Shown here piece after piece: positions 13,448 to 26,307 of a stretch of 64,000 nucleotides of DNA (its first letter is position 1; each line of letters begins with the position of its first letter). Below the pieces are notes generated by a model. It had not been told where the DNA came from. It saw nothing but the letters and a program-made list of their open reading frames with translations, and searched no databases. Origin of the DNA: Isoperla grammatica (lineage: Eukaryota > Arthropoda > Insecta > Plecoptera > Perlodidae). The stretch lies in NCBI GenBank assembly GCA_945910005.1, contig OX246739.1, positions 73,481,523 to 73,545,522 of the forward strand, given 5' to 3'. The translations under genes and the position numbers were made by a program.

Positions 13448-15101
13448 TGTGTGTTAGAGTGCAGATTGGACGCTAAGAACTAGAAAGTATATCTTTATAC
13501 TTGAGCCATAAGATCTCGAAGATAATGAGACGATACAACCTTCTTTAACAAGTGTTGTGTTTACAAGTTAAAAATTAAAATATTATAGAAATGTATCTCC
13601 CAGAATGTGTTGATACGTCATATTTCCACAGTCGAAAATGTTTTTAACACGGGAATACAACTATTGACAGGCCAAGAGTTGAATATGCACGCGATAGTAC
13701 CGGATTTGCATTATAATGAATACTTATAAGGGAACAGTCGGCTGAACAAAGGAAACAAGGCAGAACTGTTTCACTCAATCGATGGATCAATAATATTGTA
13801 AAGTGAAAACAATACATTATTGTGCGAAACAATATTATTTGAGTTAACAGATTTGGAGACAGAAATGAAACAAATACAATAACAATAAAAGGAGAATTTG
13901 TTATCATTTAAATTTGGCAGTATTTGAAAGTTGGATTTGTTACTGATATCATACTGACATTTTATAACTACGTCATACTTAAAACCTAGCTCTGAGTAGC
14001 TCAACATTGTTTTTGTCTGGTTCTACCGAGACTTACCGCTAAAATTTGTTATCTAAACTTTTAATGACCGTAATATAACCGTCAATTTACTGCTAATGAC
14101 AAGTTAAATTGCTTTAGCAACCCGTTTTTACATGGGCTTTCAGAAAGTCAAGACCTAGAGGTGACACTTTATGAAAATGGTAGAATATTAAATCCGACTT
14201 TTCTGCGTCTATCACAGCAACGTTAGTAGTCTGGAAATACTTATTCAGCTGTACAACCGTTTGTTCCTCAAAGTTCAGACGTGTTATGAATGTACGCTAG
14301 ACGTAGACATTGCATCGATATATCGGTAACTCATTTTCTTCCCGACTCTCAAGGTTTTTCTGAACAAGTAAAACACTTTACCCTTCAACAATAATAATAT
14401 GAATGATAAACTATCGTTACTGCTGAACAGCACCGATCACAAATCACCATTATTCTACAATCAATAATATCTACAGTCGTTCTAGATAAATATAGAGTTG
14501 ATATACGGTCTTATCACTTCAAACTTCATTTTTGCAACGGTCTTGCATAAATGCAGTCGCTGCTTAACTAGAAGTATCTATTTATGGTTATTCCACGTCG
14601 ATATCATAGCCTTACATAGATTCAACACAAATTCCCTAGATAATTAATCATTTTTCGTAGGAATATCCGTTAGGGTACTGAGTTTCCCCTCTTTAGGTGA
14701 CATACTAGGTTATTAGGGTGCTGCTACTCCAGAATTTTACTTCATATATTTGCAACGTATTACCGATTATACACATGTAAATGCTTAAAAACAATATGTT
14801 ATAGTGGAATAGGAAGGAGGGAGGGGACTTCTCTATCACGTATTAAGTATTATTATATGCGAAGAGTACAAAATCTATGCAAGTTTCCGTGTAAACTATG
14901 TCAAGCGATATATCAACTTCCGAAGACGGGTTTTTCAACTTTTTTTCCTCATTGTATTATTGTATACATATCTGTTTTTCTCACAGTCCAACCATTATGT
15001 TTTGTATCATTTTGTATGCTAAAATGTTGAGAGCTCAAAACTCAAGTAATTTTATACACAATGATGTAAGTTTTGTATTGTTATAAACTGTTCTTCTACT
15101 G
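13448..15101. other. Non-coding stretch
   Basis: Overlapping minus-strand frames at 13644-14007 are low-complexity and lack a recognisable domain. Confidence 0.55.
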
Positions 15102-15177
15102 ACGTCAGCGCTAGAGAGCCTATACAAGTGTGGGTTAACTTACCTACACTTATATAGGCTCTCTAGTCAGCGCTAGC
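15102..15177. mobile_element. Small hairpin element with flanking direct repeat
   Basis: CTAGAGAGCCTATACAAGTG pairs with CACTTATATAGGCTCTCTAG around a short loop, a 24-bp stem with two mismatches. GTCAGCGCTAG occurs at 15102-15112 and again at the other side (to 15177), consistent with a target duplication around a tiny insertion. Confidence 0.6.
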
Positions 15178-15179
15178 GA

Positions 15180-15480
15180 CAAAGTGATCAACTCGACTCA
15201 CCTGCGTTGCGCATACGAAGCCCAGCCCGCCTATTGGCCTCATACATCTCCATGAACCCATGTTACAGTCGCGCGTGGGGCGAACAATACACACAAGCCA
15301 AGGCTGAATAGAAACCCCTCTCATTAAGGTCTCAGCCCCGGCGCGTTATGCCAAGTTGCGGCCCTCGTTTCTCATTGGGGTGTTATTGGCTCAAGTGGTG
15401 AAGGGTGGGTCTAGGTCCTCTCGCACTCAGCAGTTCACGCACATAAACCGTGATACTCTAGCTTCATAATGGGGCGTGAA
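15180..15480. other. Locally GC/CpG-richer patch
   Basis: Contains GCGTTGCGCATACG, CAGTCGCGCGTGGGGCG and CCCCGGCGCGTTATGCC, with ATTGG (reverse CCAAT) motifs near 15232, 15374 and 15386. It stands out from its AT-rich surroundings and could be a promoter-like island, but no transcript start or gene is identified. Confidence 0.3.
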
Positions 15481-16331
15481 GTACAATAGAATCAGGGATA
15501 TATTTTAACAGGTGTAGACTACATGCTGATGAAGATGTTACATCATACTAATCTCTCGGATGTATGTTCATTTATTTATTATTATTTGATTATTTCAATG
15601 ATATACAACATAATTTGAAAATCAATAACGAGCAATCCCTTTAGAACCTACCTTTCTTTGCTCTGTTAAAATTGCTTTAAAATGGGTTTTTATTGTCCCA
15701 AAAGACAATAAAAATGTGTCATCATACAGGGATGCTCTTTCTTACGAAAGGTTTTCTATTCCAATAAATATGTTTAGTATGCAGATGTTCTTAATTAGTT
15801 GTGAAAGGTGTCCAGCAACATCACATTACAAACATTTAAAAAACGTGTGGTCAAAGAAACATTCTTAAAGAAATATCACAGAGTTCTCTACAGGATGACA
15901 TATTGTTTTATTCTGGACAATCTTAACACATTTTAATGCAATTTCAACTGCCGGAATTGGCAGTTCCGCAGGTAAGGTATAGACACAGCCGTAATTCTTC
16001 TTTATATTCGGATTAATATAAAGCCCCATTTAGCAACAGTTGGGTAATGATTCACTGATTCTAACCCATGTTCTACTGGTGTATGATAGTATATAATATA
16101 TTCACCAATCTGTTGGTACCACTGTATCCTCGTTTGATCGAGCCAGCTTATGACAGGGGAGGGACAAAGGGTCGCATTAGTAATGAGTCTTTGAACCTCG
16201 CCTCATTTTACGCACAACTATTAGGCTTACCACCGGCATGAGTTCGAACACGGTTTCTCTGACGTCATCAAAGTCAAACTTACTATCTGATCCCTATAAA
16301 CTTAAAGGGGTACGCGAGACGTGTTCATAAA
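15481..16331. other. Non-coding stretch
   Basis: Only the short hairpin at 15687 is noted. Confidence 0.55.
15687..15714. repeat. Short hairpin
   Basis: TTTTTATTGTC pairs with GACAATAAAAA around CCAAAA. Isolated; not followed by a gene, so not called a terminator. Confidence 0.6.
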
Positions 16332-16626
16332 GGTCTCTCACACCAAGAAGTAAGATAGTGTCAGGGGAGTCAGGACCGCCCACAATTAGTTTCCAACTTA
16401 ACAAGTGCGAATCACTAACGTTTTTCCCGATTATCTAGTACAATTTTGTTGCGTTAAGTTTTTCGACGGAAACCTGCTAGCACGTTTTCTTTACGTTACT
16501 GTCAAAAACTTGCCGCAACGAAATTGTACTAGATAATCGGGAAAAACGTCAGTGATTCGCGCTTGTTAAGTTGGAAACTGAATGTGGGCGGTCCTGATAC
16601 TATCTTACTTCTTGCTGTGAGAGACC
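16332..16626. mobile_element. Hairpin MITE family B, copy 2, opposite orientation
   Basis: GGTCTCTCACACCAAGAAGT at the left and CTTGCTGTGAGAGACC at the right. The arms match the copy at 9170. The extra AGTCAGG-GGAGTCAGG segment that marks one arm lies on the left here and on the right there, which shows the reversed orientation. Confidence 0.86.
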
Positions 16627-17045
16627 TATAATGAAAAAAGTAATGTGTTCCAGTGTTGTATACCTTTCTAGCGATGAAGTTGTTACAATCCCACTTACAT
16701 GTAATGTTCGATTCTTTGTATTCCTGGTTGGTTGTGACAAGTGACAGTCAAACTGCTAATTAATAATGAGATAAACATAAAGTCACTTTCGAGCCTTCTG
16801 CAACGGGAGTGTTTCTATTGGTTGACTGCTGTGAGTGAGTGTGAACTCCACTAACAACAACCCACAATGTGTGGGGTTCTATTACCAACACTTGAGCTGA
16901 AAGTGTCACCGCTACACCACGGGTGTCAAGTAGATGTAACAACTAGGGCAGTGTCACGTTAAGTTGGTATTTGTAATCTGATTCTTCGTTAACATGAGAG
17001 ATGATGGTGTGACCTATCGGGGCTCTCATGTCTATGGCAACTGCC
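16627..17045. other. Spacer between two MITEs
   Basis: No coding or RNA signal between the family B copy and family T copy 1; the 60-codon minus-strand frame at 16760-16942 has no recognisable domain. Confidence 0.55.
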
Positions 17046-17049
17046 TTAA

Positions 17050-17422
17050 CAGGGAAGGATACCTCTACGTCAACAACCGCACAAAATTTTCATTTTTAAA
17101 TTATATCTCAAGAATGGGTTTCGAAATCGAAACTATGAATCAACAGCGCTCTGTGGTTTAGTAAGCCCTATATACTGAATGCTCTAAGGTTTGTTTTACA
17201 TTATAATCAGTATGTTTTTTAAATATAATAAATTTTATATTAATTATCGAATTAATACCAAAATAACTACGCTAATGGTTATAATATTTTATTCAGTCTG
17301 TAGGGCTTACCAAAACACAGTGCGCTGTTGATTTATATTTTCGATTTCTTGTTGCAATCTTGAGATATAATTAAATAACGAAACTTTGTTGCGGTTTTTG
17401 ACGTAGAGACTATCCTTCGCTT
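17050..17422. mobile_element. TTAA-flanked MITE (family T), copy 1
   Basis: TTAA flanks both ends (17046-17049 and 17423-17426). Ends are CAGGGAAGGATACCTCTACG on the left and the inverse of AAGCGAAGGATAGTCTCTACG on the right. The long inverted arms share ACCGCACAAA, ATATCTCAAG, TGTGGTTTAGTAAGCCC and CATTATAATCAGTATG. There is no coding capacity. TTAA duplications are typical of piggyBac and Kolobok groups, so this is a likely non-autonomous derivative of one of those. Confidence 0.82.
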
Positions 17423-17426
17423 TTAA

Positions 17427-20200
17427 TTGTGATTGTTTTAGTTTATGAAAGGATAAAACTCGATCAAAATACTCTGTTATTACGGCGATAATTGAGTTTC
17501 AGCTAGGAGTATTATCCTCTGCCCTTTCTCTAAGCCTAGATAGGTGATAGGATAGGGTAAGATAGGAGATAGGTATGAATCTGCTTGGGAATAGTTGCAA
17601 ATAGTTGTGCATTATTTCAAGTAACTAACCAGCAGTATAACATATTATGTGTTTTTAAGTTCTCTCAAATATGCATAACCCTGCGTTTTAACCGCGAGAA
17701 TCAATAATTAGATATTGGTATCTGGTATATAACACTGTTGTCCTACGTTCCAGACTTGAATCCTGGCTTGGGCATTGTGCCACGTGGGTGGAGTATTTCA
17801 TGACGTCACTACACGCACACACACGAACACACCCACACTAAACACTATAGAACTCTTCAACCCAATTAGCATCGTTTCCAACATATAAGGCGTAAAGCAA
17901 AACTTTAACAGTACTTTTTTTGTTACTTTACTTTTTTTTTTAGTTTAACTGTAACACGTAATATTAAGAAGATTGACTTTTTTAATGGTTGTTCTGAATA
18001 TCTCTTTTAACAAGATACGTATACAATCATTTTGTTTCTTGATTATGTGCGTTAACCTGTCTTTGGTCGTTCTTATACATTTATTATTTAAACCATTCTT
18101 AGAGAAAATCATGATGTAGCTAGGATTTTTTGTGTAGATGTAATTCTTTTGAGAAATAAATGCTAATGTATTTGGCTTTTATTTATCTCGGTTAAAATAG
18201 CCGTATATCTGGCGTAGCAGTTCGTTGTAAGTCCAGTTTTTAACACTATACAGTGGCTCTTTGTTTCTGTTCGTACTTTAGAAGATGCAATAACTGTCGG
18301 AGGCAGCTTCACAGGAAAGCTCTCATTCCTGGCGAGGATTTCAGTAAGCGTATTCAACCAACTTATCTGCATAACGTGAGACCTGCGAGTCAATCGCAAC
18401 TAGGTCGTCCATGTTTGTCGGTCATACGTGTTTCAACCAGCCTTACGGACTGAGTAACTCCACGTTACGGCGACTTGCTTAACGCTTTCAGAGTACGTGA
18501 CCGCGCTGCGAACATTACTTCTCAGAGCGCGCCACGGACCGTAGGAGGGGAAGGGGGCGCACGGAGGGGGGGGGGGGACAAAGCAACGTTGCCGCGTGAG
18601 CGCTTTGCGAGCATTACTTGTAAGAGTGCGCCACGGGCCGGGGTAGGGGGAGGGAGTTTCAAGAAAGGCCCCGAGGTAATAACAATTTGTGGGCGCAATT
18701 TACTAAAACTGTTTTCGCCACCCGCCACACTTCATAATAGAAAAAACAAACAACATGTAGCTAGCTATGGACCCAACATTATTGTAGAAGTGGATATGTT
18801 CATAAAATGAGCACATGGTGCGTGGCTACAGAATACACTTGTTCCCTAGATTGGCCTTCCCGCTCTCGGGCGGGTAAATTACAATGCATACAATACACAT
18901 TGCACAAAAACAATATATTTTCAAAAAGGTACAATGTTGGGCTATTTTCCCGTGACGTTGTTGTCCCCCAGTCAAGGTGAATTAGGTATTGAGTGGGTTA
19001 ATTAAGTGTTTAAATAAATTCGAAGAAGTTTTGTATCGTAGGTTTTACGTCATTATTCCAAAGCATTTACAAATAAATGTCTAACATACGGCGTTTAGCG
19101 ACTCAATTTGGAGTAAAATTGACTCAAATTTTGAACCAAACGAATAAGACTCAATTTTAGCATAGCTTTATGGTTGGGGAAAACTTAAGTCGGAATCGCC
19201 TGTGACCGAAGTCGAACCTCCGAGGTCCCGAATTAAAAGCACGAAATAAAAAAAAACATATATGTTTATTTTTTCAATCCCTCCAATTACAAGAAATGAT
19301 TTTCAGTGGGGGACAGCTCACTTATGATATTTTTCGTTGCGGCGACGGCTCCAAAGCCACCGTTAACTTGCATACAAACATACATACATCCATATATTAC
19401 ATACATTCCAATATCATAATATGAACTTTAAAGAAAACCAAACCGAACTTTACTACCCACGACTATAGGTTCTCGAAGCTACTAAAGATACAACGAAATC
19501 TGTGAATGTTCTTTTCGGTCGACCCAGATACTACCCACCTAAATAGCAATTCTTCTCCTGTTGGCTGGATCACTGCAATATGTTGGAAACCTTTGTATTG
19601 GCTGGTACTAAACAATTACTGCAAATTGTCCCGATCCTTTGAAGTCGGCCAAGCAGTGGCCCTGGGACTCTATCGACCGCGACATTACCCGCCACAAAGC
19701 TATTACTGGCTACCAGGAATCAATTGCGACCATTTCACATGACACGACTCCGCGATCCAAACACAGGCTCGGATAGCGAGGCTGATCATCAAGAGAACAA
19801 CCTTGCATCGAAATGTTAAACAACAGAGGCGCGACATTCCTTCCCAAATATCAAAACACAATACTTGGTTCCAACCTAACCAACAACCTGCCAATCACTA
19901 ACCTGAAAGGGCTACTTAGCTGTTGTTTTCTTGGTTGAACATTGTACATGTCAGCCATGGCTAAAATCTCCTGCAACAGTCGATTCGGTGACACACATAG
20001 TTACAAAAAGCTGTGACCTTCCCCCGTAGTGATCAAATTAATTATCCGTGGAGTTTGTAGCTGTCGGTACCGGTCGAAAAGTTGAGTGCTTTCTTGAATA
20101 ATGAGGATGATGGTTGACATAGATTATCTACAAATTAACATCGCCTCTTTGAGGTTAGTGATTGGCAGGGTGATTCTTAGGTAGGAACCATCTATAGTAA
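17427..20200. other. Non-coding stretch
   Basis: Holds the GC-rich duplication at 18500. Frames at 19506-19742 and 19703-19894 show no domain. Confidence 0.5.
18500..18655 (+). repeat. Diverged two-copy GC-rich duplication with G-runs
   Basis: GCGCTGCGAACATTACTTCT...GCGCCACGGACCG and GCGCTTTGCGAGCATTACTT...GCGCCACGGGCCG are two copies ~98 bp apart, each followed by a G-rich run. GC-rich compared with its surroundings. Both-strand frames here are chance. Confidence 0.7.
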
Positions 20201-20270
20201 GTCGCCTGAAAAGGGACATGCCAGGTAAAGCTGGTATGCTCCGTATAATAGGTATTCCTACGAAAAATGA
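20201..20270 (+). mobile_element. 3' tail fragment of the tRNA-derived SINE
   Basis: GTCGCCTGAAAAGGGACATG, GGTAAAGCTGGTATG and GGTATTCCTACGAAAAAT match the last ~70 bases of the SINE at 34626. The tRNA head is absent. Confidence 0.72.
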
Positions 20271-20717
20271 ATGTATTAATTAACCGAAATACGATCTTGA
20301 GAGATTCTGTGATAACTGATTAATGTAAAAAAAAAGTGATTTAAGTTAGAAAACAAATTGTTTGGGTTAAGTACAAATCAGTTTGCGTCACACTTAGACT
20401 TATTTTTATAACTGCATGCTATATTGTCGTTTTAATTGTTAAAAGGAAAAAAGGAAAATGAAAGAAAAACGGGGATGAAAAATAAATAGTAATTTATTAA
20501 CTTTTGTTTATAATATTAATTTTTTAATCCATATATATACAACCATATTTTTTTTTTAAATAATCCGTACACAAAACCTTTCTCAGAACTACGAGAAATG
20601 AAACGTTTGTTTCTCAAGCGCCGATTGTTACCGAAAACATTTCATGCTTTCCCCTGACATACTTTTACTAAATGATTGAGACATATCAACACCAAAACTG
20701 TTCCACACTCGAAATAT

Positions 20718-20976
20718 CAGGGCCCAGATTTACAAAGGTGCCTAAGTGCTAAGACGTCCTAGTTTAGGCAAATCTCAGTGATATAAATCACGCACATGTC
20801 GTTCTGTTATGTCATACAGATTAAATGTAATAACAATACAAACAATTTATCTATTTCTATTTTATTGGTGAATGTGTAGTAATACCCAGACATTTTTTAT
20901 TTTGATTTATCTATAGCTAGGATTTGCCTTACTTAGCACAGCTAGAGTAAGGCATCTTTGTGAATCTTGGCCCAGG
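20718..20976. mobile_element. Inverted-repeat MITE with GGGCC termini
   Basis: CAGGGCCCAGATTTACAAAG at the left is matched by the inverse CTTTGTGAATCTTGGCCCAGG at the right. Subterminal GGTGCCTAAGTGCTAAG and its decayed inverse also pair. TATCA occurs just outside both ends, a possible target duplication. The superfamily is unclear. Confidence 0.7.
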
Positions 20977-22752
20977 TATCATTCTCCACGACAATAACTG
21001 AGTACGTCATATCGAATCCCATACAAACACGATCCCCACACTATACAGTTGTTAGTTGAGATATATAGACCCCACACACGCCCTGGCATAAGTAAACACG
21101 ATATAAACACGCTAACATTGAATGAGTCGTAAAGTCGCATCACAAAGGAAAAAACCACCAATACCAATACCACCAATTATCATACTATTACCAATACTAA
21201 CGATTAAAGTTTGAAGTATAGGGATTTACATTATACAGTTCTTCATATTAACGATTAAGACTAGTGATTTAGAAAGTTCACTAATGTTCAACTTCTTGAG
21301 GTCAGTTTGTTAGTAACAACCAATCAGCGACCGATACGTCACGTGATTTGATTCAGTTTTTGATTTTGATTTGACTTAGCGTCACATGGAGGCGAAGTCT
21401 TGGTATTTTGGTTAGTTCTTAATCGTTAGTCTTAATCACGAAACCATAGTACTAATCAAAGTTGTGAACGCGCCTTAAGACAAGCTTACTTGAAGGTTTC
21501 ACAATGAAGAGTATCCAACTGTCCAACAGAAGATAATAGATCGGTACATAACATGTTTAATGAACTCTGTTGCTGGGCACGAACATCTTAGTCTGACCGC
21601 AAGATTAATCACAATATGAGAAACGTGCTTCGAGAAAAGTAAAATATTAACTGAACCCGGGCAAAACTATCTCTCGGTGGAAAAAAGCATTTCAATCATC
21701 CCCTGCGGAGTTCTGCTTCGGTGTGGTAGTCAAGGTCTTCACAGAGGGGTGAATAATGACAACTGACAAGTTGTTGTAACTTATCAAATGCCATCAACTA
21801 ACACAAGGCCAATTAATATTTTTCTCTTCATAGACAAAGGAAAACTCGGGGAAAATTTTCTGAAATTGAACGATGGTGTGTAGTAAATGATTGATATCTT
21901 TATGTTCGAAAAAATATTTTCAGTAACACTGGTATTTTGCTTTTCTACATATTTTAATGAATATTGTTGGGTAGAGTATATCATTTGTATACGATACTAG
22001 TAATTATAACAATAAAATCAGAAGTGCAGCATATAATGACTGGATCTGAATTTACCAACATGAGATTCGTGTGTTTATAATAACATAATGCATACAATAA
22101 CATAAGAGCATTACATACTAACACAACTAAACCAAACCGAACAAATATAATCAATCTAAACATACTGCAAACAAACGACTTCTTAGTTTATTTTCACATA
22201 ATATATAAAAAAAATGAGAAAATTCCATATGTATAACAATTCTAATATAACAGGAAGAATCTCTTCTTACAGAGGCTATTATAATATCAGTATTACACGA
22301 TATTATTGTAACCATTAACACCAAGACTATAAGATCTTCCAAAGGGACTAATAACTACATTCATAATTCTAAGTATTTTCTCTCCATGTTCCACCTAATA
22401 TAACAATTACAAAATACATAACTCCATTTCATGTACTTTAGGTAGAAAAACACACCACAGGAAGACACAGGTTTAGGAACCACAGAGCTCAGTTTGAAAT
22501 CACTTCTGTAACTCCAAGCCATTGCTCCACGTACAGTGTAAACCTAGTGACGTAACTGCCTATAATGCAAGGTTTGCAGTGCTTACGGACCCCCACGAGA
22601 ACCAGCGATTTGTAATAAAACTTTGTATATGAAAAACGTATTCGCGATTTCTCAGATTTCTCAGATTCAAAACTACAAAACAAACAATCTTACCTTATAC
22701 AACTAAAAGACAACGTGACAAATGTACGTGATCTGGTGCCAGAAATAATTAT
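20977..22752. other. Non-coding stretch, possible decayed inverted repeat
   Basis: ACGATTAAGACTAGTGATT near 21251 and CTTAATCGTTAGTCTTAATC near 21419 are partly inverted copies that could bound an old ~200-bp MITE. The rest is AT-rich. Confidence 0.4.
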
Positions 22753-22932
22753 TGTCCCGCTACACTTAGGTTGGAATTCATAGTCGGCCCCTACACCTAG
22801 GGGCGCCCATTGTTACTAAGGTAACAGTTGTTTCCATGTTATTTCCCATAAACAAAACAAATCCATAGCAACAATGGGTGCCCCTAGGTGTAAAGGGGCC
22901 AACTGTGAATTCCAACCTTAGAGTGGGGACCA
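22753..22932. mobile_element. Compact hairpin MITE next to the dpr-exon array
   Basis: TGTCCCGCTACACTTAGGTTGG at the left pairs with CCAACCTTAGAGTGGGGACCA at the right. The inner arms also pair (GGAATTCATAGTCGGCCCC, ACACCTAGGGGCGCCCATTG). This gives about 80 bp of imperfect inverted repeat around a ~20-bp loop. It ends ~50 bp before the first exon-derived repeat unit. Confidence 0.8.
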
Positions 22933-24256
22933 AAAAATACAACTTGCATACGGGCCCCGTCATTTTGAGTTACGCCACTGTGTACCCCCCTAGACCTGGC
23001 CCGATACAAAGAGTGAATGTAAGCAGATGTTGATGCAGGTATCATGGGTGCGTCACCGGGACATCCACCTGTTGACCGTGGTCCGCTACACCTACATAGT
23101 GTGACCCCCCCTAGACCTGGCCCGATACAAAGAGTGAATGTAAGCAGATGTTGATGCAGGTATCATGGGTGCGTCACCGGGACATCCACCTGTTGACCGT
23201 GGGCCGCTACACCTACATAGTGTGACCCCCCCCTAGACCTGGCCCGATACAAAGAGTGAATGTAAGCAGATGTTGATGCAGGTATCATGGGTGCGTCACC
23301 GGGACATCCACCTGTTGACCGTGGTCCGCTACACCTACATAGTGTGACCCCCCCTAGACCTGGCCCGATACAAAGAGTGAATGTAAGCAGATGTTGATGC
23401 AGGTATCATGGGTGCGTCACCGGGACATCCACCTGTTGACCGTGGGCCGCTACACCTACATAGTGTGACCCCCCCCTAGACCTGGCCCGATACAAAGAGT
23501 GAATGTAAGCAGATGTTGATGCAGGTATCATGGGTGCGTCACCGGGACATCCACCTGTTGACCGTGGTCCGCTACACCTACATAGTGTGACCCCCCCTAG
23601 ACCTGGCCCGATACAAAGAGTGAATGTAAGCAGATGTTGATGCAGGTATCATGGGTGCGTCACCGGGACATCCACCTGTTGACCGTGGGCCGCTACACCT
23701 ACATAGTGTGACCCCCCTAGACCTGGCCCGATACAAAGAGTGAATGTAAGCAGATGTTGATGCAGGTATCATGGGTGCGTCACCGGGACATCCACCTGTT
23801 AACCGTGGTCCGCTACACCTACATAGTGTGACCCCCCCTAGACCTGGCCCGATACAAAGAGTGAATGTAAGCAGATGTTGATGCAGGTATCATGGGTGCG
23901 TCACCGGGACATCCACCTGTTGACCGTGGTCCGCTACACCTACATAGTGTGACCCCCCCTAGACCTGGCCCGATACAAAGAGTGAATGTAAGCAGATGTT
24001 GATGCAGGTATCATGGGTGCGTCACCGGGACATCCACCTGTTGACCGTGGGCCGCTACACCTACATAGTGTGACCCCCCCTAGACCTGGCCCGATACAAA
24101 GAGTGAATGTAAGCAGATGTTGATGCAGGTATCATGGGTGCGTCACCGGGACATCCACCTGTTAACCGTGGGCCGCTACACCTACATAGTGTGACCCCCC
24201 CCCCCCCCTAGACCTGGCCCGATACAAAGAGTGAATGTAAGGAGATGTTGATGCAG

Positions 24257-25710
24257 GTATCATGGGTGCGTCACCGGGACATCCACCTGTTGACCGTGGT
24301 CCGCTACACCTACATAGTGTGACCCCCCCTAGACCTGGCCCGATACAAAGAGTGAATGTAAGCAGATGTTGATGCAGGTATCATGGGTGCGTCACCGGGA
24401 CATCCACCTGTTGACCGTGGGCCGCTACACCTACATAGTGTGACCCCCCTAGACCTGGCCCGATACAAAGAGTGAATGTAAGCAGATGTTGATGCAGGTA
24501 TCATGGGTGCGTCACCGGGACATCCACCTGTTGACCGTGGGCCGCTACACCTACATAGTGTGACCCCCCCTAGACCTGGCCCGATACAAAGAGTGAATGT
24601 AAGCAGATGTTGATGCAGGTATCATGGGTGCGTCACCGAGACATCCACCTGTTAACCGTGGGCCGCTACACCTACATAGTGTGACCCCCCCTAGACCTGG
24701 CCCGATACAAAGAGTGAATGTAAGCAGATGTTGATGCAGGTATCATGGGTGCGTCACCGAGACATCCACCTGTTAACCGTGGGCCGCTACACCTACATAG
24801 TGTGACCCCCCCTAGACCTGGCCCGATACAAAGAGTGAATGTAAGCAGATGTTGATGCAGGTATCATGGGTGCGTCACCGGGACATCCACCTGTTAACCG
24901 TGGGCCGCTACACCTACATAGTGTGACCCCCCCCCCCCTAGACCTGGCCCGATACAAAGAGTGAATGTAAGGAGATGTTGATGCAGGTATCATGGGTGCG
25001 TCACCGGGACATCCACCTGTTGACCGTGGTCCGCTACACCTACATAGTGTGACCCCCCCTAGACCTGGCCCGATACAAAGAGTGAATGTAAGCAGATGTT
25101 GATGCAGGTATCATGGGTGCGTCACCGGGACATCCACCTGTTGACCGTGGGCCGCTACACCTACATAGTGTGACCCCCCTAGACCTGGCCCGATACAAAG
25201 AGTGAATGTAAGCAGATGTTGATGCAGGTATCATGGGTGCGTCACCGGGACATCCACCTGTTGACCGTGGGCCGCTACACCTACATAGTGTGACCCCCCC
25301 TAGACCTGGCCCGATACAAAGAGTGAATGTAAGCAGATGTTGATGCAGGTATCATGGGTGCGTCACCGAGACATCCACCTGTTAACCGTGGGCCGCTACA
25401 CCTACATAGTGTGACCCCCCCTAGACCTGGCCCGATACAAAGAGTGAATGTAAGCAGATGTTGATGCAGGTATCATGGGTGCGTCACCGAGACATCCACC
25501 TGTTAACCGTGGGCCGCTACACCTACATAGTGTGACCCCCCTAGACCTGGCCCGATACAAAGAGTGAATGTAAGCAGATGTTGATGCAGGTATCATGGGT
25601 GCGTCACCGGGACATCCACCTGTTGACCGTGGGCCGCTACACCTACATAGTGTGACCCCCCCTAGACCTGGCCCGATACAAAGAGTGAATGTAAGCAGAT
25701 GTTGATGCAG
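24257..25710 (+). repeat. Six-unit higher-order duplication inside the dpr-exon array
   Basis: Units starting at 24257-24861 and at 24987-25590 match in order. Both blocks open with the rare GGAGATG variant preceded by a long C-run and with GTGGTCC in the first unit. In both, units four and five carry the CACCGAGAC variant with TTAACC. The offset is 730 bp, which is six units. This implies one unequal exchange or replication-slip event that copied six units together. Confidence 0.8.
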
Positions 25711-26307
25711 GTATCATGGGTGCGTCACCGGGACATCCACCTGTTGACCGTGGGCCGCTACACCTACATAGTGTGACCCCCCTAGACCTGGCCCGATACA
25801 AAGAGTGAATGTAAGCAGATGTTGATGCAGGTATCATGGGTGCGTCACCGGGACATCCACCTGTTGACCGTGGGCCGCTACACCTACATAGTGTGACCCC
25901 CCCTAGACCTGGCCCGATACAAAGAGTGAATGTAAGCAGATGTTGATGCAGGTATCATGGGTGCGTCACCGGGACATCCACCTGTTAACCGTGGGCCGCT
26001 ACACCTACATAGTGTGACCCCCCCTAGACCTGGCCCGATACAAAGGGTGAATGTAAGCAGATGTTGATGCAGGTATCATGGGTGCGTCACCGGGACATCC
26101 ACCTGTTAACCGTGGGCCGCTACACCTACATAGTGTGACCCCCCCTAGACCTGGCCCGATACAAAGAGTGAATGTAAGCAGATGTTGATGCAGGTATCAT
26201 GGGTGCGTCACCGGGACATCCACCTGTTAACCGTGGGCCGCTACACCTACATAGTGTGACCCCCCCCCCCCCCCTAGACCTGGCCCGATACAAAGAGTGA
26301 ATGTAAG

